Assembly: GCA_039933785.1 (NCBI GenBank)
Contig: JBDTNL010000059.1
Coordinates: 1 to 24,767 of the forward strand
Direction of reading: 5' to 3'
Source of the DNA: JBDTNL01 sp039933785
GTDB lineage: Bacteria; Acidobacteriota; Thermoanaerobaculia; Multivoradales; JAGPDF01
DNA: 24,767 nt
Every line of letters begins with the position of its first letter. Position 1 is the stretch's first letter. The notes beneath the pieces were generated by a model, which did no database searches, had not been told where the DNA came from, and saw only the letters and a list, made by a program, of their open reading frames with translations. Made by a program: the position numbers and the translations under genes. Below, one piece after another: positions 7,431 through 13,600 of the stretch.

Positions 7431-7796
7431 CTACTTGCAGGTGTAGATATCGAGGCCCACCTTCGAGGGGTCCCTGGGGTCGTAAACCACCGGGACCTGG
7501 CGTCCGGGTTGAAACTGGGGCACTTGCAGAATACCGATGAGCGCCTTGGGAATCTCGGCCTCGAACGGGGCCCGGTCGTCCGCCAACACACGCACGCGAA
7601 TCCCGATCACCGGCTCGTTGTTGACGCTCCATCCGGTCTCCCAGATCGCCAGGATCTCGGCCTGGGCCGGGACCCCGGTCGCGCGCAGGTCGCAGGCGGT
7701 CTTCACGCCCGTGACCCGGTCCACCATGCCGCAGCCGAGCGTGAGCAGCAGGCACAAGGAGCCGAGGGCCTTGCTCAGATTCCTGGCATCGATCAC
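7431..7796 (-). CDS. Small putative lipoprotein, DUF3592-like
   Basis: The 121-residue protein starts at GTG 7796, supported by GGGAGAA (7808-7802) 5 nt upstream. Residues 8-22 (SKALGSLCLLLTLGC) form a hydrophobic leader ending in Gly-Cys, consistent with lipid attachment at C22, although the lipobox (T-L-G-C) is not ideal. The rest reads GVPAQAEILAIWETGWSVNNEPVIGIRVRV...PGRQVPVVYDPRDPSKVGLD. This pattern occurs in DUF3592-type beta-rich proteins (GxxAxAxIL, xNxxPV, PGxxVPVxYDPxDPxKV). Function unknown; an envelope location is inferred. It lies 105 nt upstream of the halogenase-like gene on the same strand, so co-transcription is possible, and is divergent from the gene at 7860. Confidence 0.75.
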   Translation of the reverse strand: MIDARNLSKALGSLCLLLTLGCGMVDRVTGVKTACDLRATGVPAQAEILAIWETGWSVNNEPVIGIRVRVLADDRAPFEAEIPKALIGILQVPQFQPGRQVPVVYDPRDPSKVGLDIYTCK

Positions 7797-7847
7797 GGTC
7801 GTTCTCCCTTCCGGCCTGGGCAGCATAGAGTCAAAGCCTACCAACCC

Positions 7848-7853
7848 AGGAGG
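7848..7853 (+). promoter_or_regulatory. Consensus ribosome binding site for the gene at 7860
   Basis: AGGAGG lies 6 nt before the ATG at 7860. It is the best Shine-Dalgarno match in the window and rules out a longer upstream start for this gene. It implies strong translation of the small secreted protein. Confidence 0.85.
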
Positions 7854-7859
7854 AATGCT

Positions 7860-8309
7860 ATGAACCATCGTCGCTGGTCCGTCGTTGTTGCCGCCGCCGC
7901 GCTGTCTTTCGCTGTTTCTGCCCTGCCCGCCTCGGCCTCGCCGAAGACCGAGATCAAGGGCGCCGCGATTCTCGACCACGCCTGCGGCAAAGTCGCCGTG
8001 AAGCAGATGGGTCTGCTGCACGACGGCAAGTTCGACGAAGCCAACAAGATGAGCACGCAGGCGATGCAGGACGAGTGGAAGAAGATGCCCGCCGCCGATC
8101 AGAAGATGATGCAGGGCATGATGAAGGAAATGGCCTCGACCGGAGAACAGTTCGCCACCGACATCAAGGCGAGCGGCGATCTGATCGTCGAGGGTGAAGG
8201 CGCGACGCTGACCGTGGTGCAGGAGCACAAGGACGCGAACGGTTCCAGCAAGTCGACCATGACGCAGAAGTATGTGATCGACGCAAAGGGGTGCTGGATT
8301 ACGCACTGA
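7860..8309 (+). CDS. Small secreted protein of unknown function
   Basis: The 149-residue protein has a clear signal peptide (MNHRRWSVVVAAAALSFAVSALPASA, residues 1-26). The mature part carries a short helical segment rich in Met and Lys (about 58-98: GKFDEANKMSTQAMQDEWKKM, QKMMQGMMKEMA). Beta-like strands follow (DLIVEGEGATLTVVQEHKD, STMTQKYVIDAKGCWITH). The helix-then-sheet layout and the 'GKFDEA' phrase recall the cystatin/NTF2-like folds of DUF4878-type proteins, but this is only a resemblance. Two cysteines (C42, C145) could form a disulphide. The start is fixed by the AGGAGG site. The gene is monocistronic: divergent from the lipoprotein gene and convergent with the M56 gene, from which a strong hairpin separates it. 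Confidence 0.82.
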   Translation: MNHRRWSVVVAAAALSFAVSALPASASPKTEIKGAAILDHACGKVAVKQMGLLHDGKFDEANKMSTQAMQDEWKKMPAADQKMMQGMMKEMASTGEQFATDIKASGDLIVEGEGATLTVVQEHKDANGSSKSTMTQKYVIDAKGCWITH

Positions 8310-8321
8310 CCCGTTGGTGAA

Positions 8322-8359
8322 AGTCGAGATCCTTCGCGGCCCGGCGAGGGATCTCGACT
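8322..8359. terminator. Strong hairpin between convergent genes, bidirectional terminator
   Basis: AGTCGAGATCC at 8322-8332 pairs perfectly with GGATCTCGACT at 8349-8359. The stem continues inward with TTCGC/GCGAG (one G-U wobble), for 16 bp in all around a 6-nt loop GGCCCG. It fills the 61-bp gap between the rightward gene ending at 8309 and the leftward gene ending at 8371. No long T-tract is present on either strand. Confidence 0.7.
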
Positions 8360-8370
8360 ATGAAGGTCTT

Positions 8371-10071
8371 CTACTTCGCCGGCGCCGCGGTTCCGTCCTT
8401 GATAGCGCCTTCGAGAATCGCCATGAGCCTGGCCTGAGCTTCCGCGAACGCGGCCTCGTGGCTGGCGAGTTCCCGGAGCTGAGATTCGCGGGCGAGAATT
8501 TTGGACTGCAGTCTGGCGATCTCCGACTCCTGGGTACCCTGGTCGGTGTCCTGTTCAAAGAACGCCGCGATCTTCTGGATCATCGCCGCGTCGCGGATCT
8601 CGTACGGCTTGCCCTTGTAGCGATACCAGACGACGTCTCGCCCGTCGCGCCGCAGACGCTGGGTCGCAGTGTCGTAGCGGCCGGTCTCCACGGTCATCGA
8701 GCCGCCGTCCCAGATCATGGTGAAGGCATCGATCGGTCCACTCGTATCGAGCAGCAGGCGCGGCGGCTCCGGCGGCGTCGGGGGCATGGGAGGTATGGGA
8801 GGCATGGGAGCCATCGGGGTCATTGGAGCCAGCGGAGCCGTCGGAGCTGGGGGCGGCACCGGCGGCACGGGCGGAACTGGAGGTATCGGGGCGAGCGGCG
8901 CGAGCGAGCCTCTCCAGCGATAGATCGTGGTCGAACGGTGGGGCGTCGCGGGTGCCGGCGTCGCGTCGGCTTTCGTTTCGGACGTCAGGTCCGCCGGAGT
9001 TTCGCCGTTCCAGGCGGCGACCGGGTGGACGGGAATGGCCAGCAGGAACGCGGCTGCCAGGGCCGCGAGTCCGGCGACGCCGAGCTTGCGATGCTTGTGC
9101 TCGAGCATTTCGAGTCTCCTTCGCAGTGTCTTGAACGTGGGAGAGGCCGCCGCGGCGCTTGCCACGACAGTGTTGGGTGCGACGCCCCAGCGCACGAGCA
9201 GGCGGCCGTAGCGCTCCGGCGGCGGTCCGAGGGTTTCGAGCACCGCGCGATCGCAGGCCGACTCGACGGCGAGGGTGTATTCGCGCGCCGCCAAGCGGAT
9301 CAAGGGATGGAAGAAAAAGAGCCGCTCGGCGATCGCGGGCACGAGTCCCCAAAGCAGATCGCGTTGGCGCAGATGCAGGAGCTCGTGGGCGAGAGCGAGC
9401 TCGAGCTCGTCGGGTGCGGATGCGGAATGCATCGGCAGCAGGACTCTTGGATGCACCAGGCCGAAGACGAGCGGGCTTTCGATCTCGCTCGAGTAGAGGA
9501 GCGCGGGGACGCGCTTCAAGCTCAGCTGCGCGCTGAGGCGCTCGAGAAGGGCTCTGGTGGGTTCATCCTCGACGGGAGTGGCGCGGCCGGCGACGCGGCG
9601 CAGGCGTGCGAGCGAAAGCACGGCGCGAAAAACAGCTACCGAAGATCCCAGGAGCCAGAGAAGGACGATAGTCAACCGCAGCCCTTCGATCTCGCTCCAA
9701 CGCCGCCGCTGGCTGAGCGGAGTCGAAGCCAGCCCCCGTGACTGCCGAAGTTCCCCCCTGCTCTTTTCGACTCCCCTCAGAGAGCCGGCGCTCGGCGTAG
9801 AGGTCTCGACTTGGACCACGGCTGGCCGCGACCATTGACCCGGCAACACCGGCAAGGGCACGCTCCAGAGCAACCCCGCGATCGCCCGCGCCGCGACCAG
9901 CCACCAGAGGAACGCGCGGGCCCGCGGTGAGATCCCGATCCGCGACCGCGTCAGGACGAGTACGATCGATGCGAAGATCAGGGCGCCTGCCGCCGAGAGC
10001 GCCAGTGTCGTCGCGAATGGCGCCAGCGCCTGGATCGATTCGAGCGCCTGGAGAATGCCGCGGCCGCTCAC
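8371..10071 (-). CDS. M56-family (BlaR1-like) membrane metallopeptidase
   Basis: The 566-residue protein has N-terminal membrane helices (about 18-40, 52-72 and 131-150). The M56 protease domain has the zinc motif HELLH (H229, E230, H233) in LALAHELLHLRQRD and the third-ligand region EYTLAVESACDRAVLE (E270). A further membrane helix lies at about 332-350, followed by a proline-rich spacer (391-437) and a C-terminal domain (about 441-566). That domain contains DVVWYRYKGKPYEIRDAAMIQKI and a coiled-coil-like end. BlaR1-type proteins cleave or inactivate their partner BlaI when the outer domain senses damage. Here the usual penicillin-binding sensor domain is absent, so the stimulus is probably not beta-lactam binding. 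The start is GTG at 10071, overlapping the stop of the blaI-type gene (GTGA), so the two are coupled. Residues 98-121 are encoded by a REP-like inverted repeat. Confidence 0.9.
   Translation of the reverse strand: MSGRGILQALESIQALAPFATTLALSAAGALIFASIVLVLTRSRIGISPRARAFLWWLVAARAIAGLLWSVPLPVLPGQWSRPAVVQVETSTPSAGSLRGVEKSRGELRQSRGLASTPLSQRRRWSEIEGLRLTIVLLWLLGSSVAVFRAVLSLARLRRVAGRATPVEDEPTRALLERLSAQLSLKRVPALLYSSEIESPLVFGLVHPRVLLPMHSASAPDELELALAHELLHLRQRDLLWGLVPAIAERLFFFHPLIRLAAREYTLAVESACDRAVLETLGPPPERYGRLLVRWGVAPNTVVASAAAASPTFKTLRRRLEMLEHKHRKLGVAGLAALAAAFLLAIPVHPVAAWNGETPADLTSETKADATPAPATPHRSTTIYRWRGSLAPLAPIPPVPPVPPVPPPAPTAPLAPMTPMAPMPPIPPMPPTPPEPPRLLLDTSGPIDAFTMIWDGGSMTVETGRYDTATQRLRRDGRDVVWYRYKGKPYEIRDAAMIQKIAAFFEQDTDQGTQESEIARLQSKILARESQLRELASHEAAFAEAQARLMAILEGAIKDGTAAPAK
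8761..8901 (-). repeat. Proline-rich low-complexity tract in the M56 gene
   Basis: Residues 391-437 consist of short PxP and PPxP units (PIPPVPPVPPV, APMTPMAPMPPIPPMP) from GGNGGCAT/GGNGGCAC-like triplet-hexamer repeats on the plus strand. This probably forms a rigid spacer that carries the C-terminal domain away from the membrane. Confidence 0.7.
9705..9780. repeat. REP-like inverted repeat inside the M56 coding sequence
   Basis: CTGAGCGGAGTCGAA at 9713-9727 and TTCGACTCCCCTCAG at 9766-9780 are inverted copies with one mismatch, 38 nt apart. The left part, 9705-9728, is identical to 5470-5493. The element is read through in frame and encodes an arginine- and serine-rich stretch of the M56 protein (about residues 98-121), in the loop between the second and third membrane helices. 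This looks like insertion of a mobile palindromic element into a tolerant loop. Confidence 0.6.
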
Positions 10072-10460
10072 GCTTCGTCCTCCTTGCTCTTCAGCCGGTC
10101 GAGCAGCCGCTCGAGCTCCGCGCGCTCCTTGGCGCTCACCTCGCCGCGCTCGGCCAGAAAGGCCACCAGCGGCGTGACCGAACCCCCCAGGGTCTTGGCG
10201 ACGAACGACTCGAGCGCCCGCTCGGCCAGGGAGTCGGGCTCGATCGCCGCCGAGTACCGATAGGATCCGCCGGCGGAGGCGCGCTTCAGATGGCCCTTGG
10301 CGCGCAAGCGCTCGAGCATGGTGAGCACGGTCGAACGCGCCAGCGCACGCGGGCCACCGAACTGCTCGGCCGCTTCGGCGACGCTCAACGATCCGGCTGC
10401 GTCCACCTCCCGCAGCAGTGCCAGCTCCTGATCTCCGATGGTCTTCTGAGGCATGAGCAC
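10068..10460 (-). CDS. blaI: BlaI/MecI-family transcriptional repressor
   Basis: The protein has 130 residues, the usual length for the family. The N-terminal winged helix (about 8-75) contains the helix-turn-helix SLSVAEAAEQF...ALARSTVLTMLERLRAKGHLKR, with the STV-TML-RL-KG phrase typical of BlaI, MecI and CopY repressors. The C-terminal half (85-130) is the dimerisation region, with the phrases ALESFVAKTLGGSVTPLVAFL and RAELERLLDRLK. The start is GTG at 10460, 5 nt after AGGAG; ATG at 10454 is an alternative. It leads the operon with the M56 protease, which is its expected inactivating partner. Two inverted operators overlap its own promoter, so it is very likely autoregulated. The large rightward operon starting at 10666 shares the same intergenic region. 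Confidence 0.93.
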   Translation of the reverse strand: MLMPQKTIGDQELALLREVDAAGSLSVAEAAEQFGGPRALARSTVLTMLERLRAKGHLKRASAGGSYRYSAAIEPDSLAERALESFVAKTLGGSVTPLVAFLAERGEVSAKERAELERLLDRLKSKEDEA

Positions 10461-10475
10461 GTTTGCTCCTGATAG

Positions 10476-10518
10476 TTGACTACAGCTGTAATCTACTCGC
10501 GACGACAGCTGTAGTCAA
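10476..10518 (-). promoter_or_regulatory. blaI-operon promoter with two inverted BlaI operators
   Basis: TTGACTACAGCTGT at 10476-10489 and its exact reverse complement at 10505-10518 form a 43-bp palindrome. Each half contains the TACA..TGTA core (TACAGCTGTA at 10481-10490) recognised by BlaI/MecI repressors; the dyad centres are 23 bp apart. On the minus strand there is a near-consensus promoter: -35 TTGACT at 10518-10513, a 17-bp spacer, and -10 TAGATT at 10495-10490. One operator overlaps the -35 and spacer, the other the -10 and start site. The ribosome binding site AGGAG follows just downstream. This supports direct autorepression. Confidence 0.85.
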
Positions 10519-10665
10519 GACCCAGATACGCCGCCTGTCGGGAAAAGTTGCAGTCCGGGGCGACGAACCCAGCCCGCGGGATCGCGGCCTTTCCTCGGCG
10601 CGGCCATCATTCCGCCACGATCGGTCGCGTACACTGCGAACACACTCGCCGAGGAGCTCGCCACC

Positions 10666-13600
10666 GTGTTCGCCACTTCGATCGCACATCGCCCAGCGCC
10701 AGCCGCGCCCAACGCCCACCGCATCCTGCGCCTTGCCTCGAGAACCGCTTTGGGAACTGTCTGGGGAGCCGTGTGGCTCCTCGCCGCCGCGCGTCCCGGC
10801 TCCGCGCAGGTGGGTTCGGAGCCCGTGGTGGCGCCCGCCTCACAACCGGCGGCCGGCCGGCACGTGGCGCGGCTGACGGTGCCGATCTTCGGGCGCTACT
10901 CGCTGGCGGTCAAGAGCCAGCAGGGGGTGAGCCTCGATCTGGTGGATCGAATGGCCGGCGCCCTAGGCACCGACGGCGACGCGGGAACGGCCGACGGCCG
11001 GCTCGATCGCTTCCTGGATCGCGGCGAGTACTTGGTCATCATCCGGGGCAGCGAGCACGCCAAGGGCACGGCGGCGCTCACGGTCGCGGCCTCGGTGGAA
11101 TTGTCCGCGACACCCGGTCCGGTGCTCGCGGAGCGCAAGGAAATCGCCGCGGTGCTCGACGACCATCAGCAGGTGTCGTGGTGGGTTCGCATCCCGAAAT
11201 CGCGCCCGGTGTTCTTCGAGGCCGCGGGGCGGAGCCTCGCCGACCTGCGCATCTGGCGCGAAGGCACCTGGCTCGAAGGCGCGATGCCTCGCTGCACCGG
11301 CCGCCAGCCGGTCGTCGGACAACCCCTGGTCGATTGCCAGCTCGCGGCTACCCTTGGCGAAGGGCTCTATCGCGTGAGCGCCTACGGCGGCGCCCCGCAA
11401 GCCTGGGCGAGCGGCGAGGACAGTCACCCGTTGTTCCTGCGCTGGGGGGTGCCGGAGTTGCCGGCCTCGGGGCGCCGGCGTTTCCTCGTCAGCCCGTTCG
11501 GCGTCGATCGGTTTCTCGCCCCGCCGTCGACCAACTTCGTGCGCATCGAGCTTGCGGAATCGGGCGCCGCAGGCTTGCGGGTGGGCTACGCGCTCCCCAG
11601 CGACCCGTTCTTCCGCATCGCCAAGGTCTCGGCCGAGATCACCAAGAAGTCACGGCCCTGGGTGGCGCAGGTCGACGTGCCCGAGGCGACCGTCGAGGAT
11701 CGCTCGGCCGAAGACCCTGAGGGCAGTGGCGCCATGGCGACCGACGTCTCGGCGGATGAAAGTGGCAGCGACGAGAGCGCGACCGCGGAGGAGGGCTCCG
11801 ACGAGAACGGCGATGCCGCCGAAGCCTCCGACGACAGCAGTGACGGCAGTGACGGGAACGGCGAAGAAGCGAGCTCCACGAGCGACGAGAGTAGCGACCA
11901 ACGCGAGCAGCCCGCGGACAACTCGCCGGTCTCGCGCTGGATCGAAGTCTCGGGCACGCCCGGCCAGGCGTACGTGCTGCAGCACTTCGAGTACCGCGCC
12001 GTCTATGGCTTCCAGCGCACCGGCAGCTATTGGCTGTCGACGGTGCAGACGGGATCGGCCACCGACGAGGCTGACGCCACCGGGGCGCTGATCAGTCCGC
12101 GGGTCGCGGATGGGCGGGTGCGCGACGAGGTCGTTGCCTTGGCGGCCATGCCGCTGGATGTCGAACATGCGTACACGCGGCGCTTCAACTTGCTCGATGA
12201 CGTCTCCCTGTTCTTCCAGGTCACCGAGGCCGGGTCCTATCAGGTGTCGGCGCGGAGCGCTGGAAAACCCCTCGCGGCGCGGTTTGTCCTCGAGCCGTTC
12301 TTCACCAACCCGCCGCGCGACTACAAGACGCCGGCGGCGCGGGCGAGCGGAGACTCGTGGGCTCTGTCCCCGGGGCTTTGGGTGCTGCGCATTCATCCGG
12401 ACGGCAACGAAAAGTCCCGCGGCATCGTGGATCTGACGGTCGCGGCGGTGGGCGCCCCCGCGAGCTCGACGTTGTCCGCTGCGGCGACCGCGCACCGCGG
12501 TGAGGCGCGTTTCGGCCGCGTGGATCTGACGGCGGCCCGCGACTACACCGTGGTGACCGGCGTGCGGCCCGATGTGCGCGTCGGTCTGATCCTGCGGCCC
12601 TGGCCGCTCGATCTCGCGCAGGCTCTCCCGTTGACGCTCGTGCCGGGCGAATCGCTGGTGCTCGAAGGCCGGGCTCCCGCTGCGGGTTCGCTTCGCGTCG
12701 AAGCGGAGGACGGCACGCTGCTGCCGATCGCCGTCGATGGCGGGGCTCCGGAAACGGACCGTCGGATCGCCGCCGGTGCGCATTCGATCTCGATCCCTGC
12801 CCCGAGCTCGGCGACTTCGACCTCCAGATCGGCGTCGCTGGTTTTCACGGAGGAACGCTTGAGCACGAGCACTCCGGACGAACCGTTGCCGCAAGGCGAG
12901 CTCGCGGCTCTGCCACAGTTTCCCAAGCTCTCGACTGGTGAGCTGGCGCATCTCGACCTCGAGACCAGGGGGAGCGCGACGTACCTGGTGCAGGTGGACT
13001 CACCGGCGCTCTACCAGGTGGCGTCGACGGGATTGCTCGCCACCTCCGCCGTGATGCGCACGCGCACCATCCCGGAGCTCACGACCGCCGCCGGCAACGG
13101 GGTCGGGCGCAACTTCGAGCTCGCGTCCTACCTTGGTGCCGGCGACTATCAGCTGGGTGTTGCGACCGAGGGCAGCAGCGCCGGTCACCTCGGCCTCACG
13201 TTGCGCAAGACGGCTCTGCTCGACGGCGGCGAGCTCCGCGCGGGATCGACCGGACGTGCCTCGCTCGAGGCGGGCCAGGGAGTCGCCTTCCGATTCACCA
13301 TCGGGGCCGCTGGGAGGTACCGCATCACCGGTGCGGGCGATGGGTTCACGTACCTCTGCCGCCTCGAGGATGCGGACGGCTGGCCGATCGCACAGCCCAC
13401 GGCGCCGGCGAACATGACCCTCGAGCTGCGGCCGGGGAGCTATCGCCTGCTGTTGCTTCCGCGCACCACTCCCTCCAAGGCCTTGGCCCGTTTCGCGGTG
13501 GTCGAGACTCCGATCGTCGGTACCGGGCACGGTCCGCAGGCGCTTCGCCCGGGCATCGCGGTGGCGCATGTTTGGCAGGAGCCTCAGGCGGGCGCCGAGC

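Noticed and set aside
7509..7859. N-terminal extension of the small secreted protein gene
   Set aside because: The AGGAGG site 6 nt before 7860 and the signal peptide starting there fix the start; the upstream part is antisense to the lipoprotein gene.
8717..8923. Glycine- and methionine-rich small frame on the plus strand
   Set aside because: It is the antisense reading of the proline-rich stalk of the M56 protein.
8314..9741. A 475-codon open frame on the plus strand
   Set aside because: It is antisense to the M56 gene, which has HExxH, membrane helices and operon coupling. It also runs through the terminator hairpin at 8322-8359.
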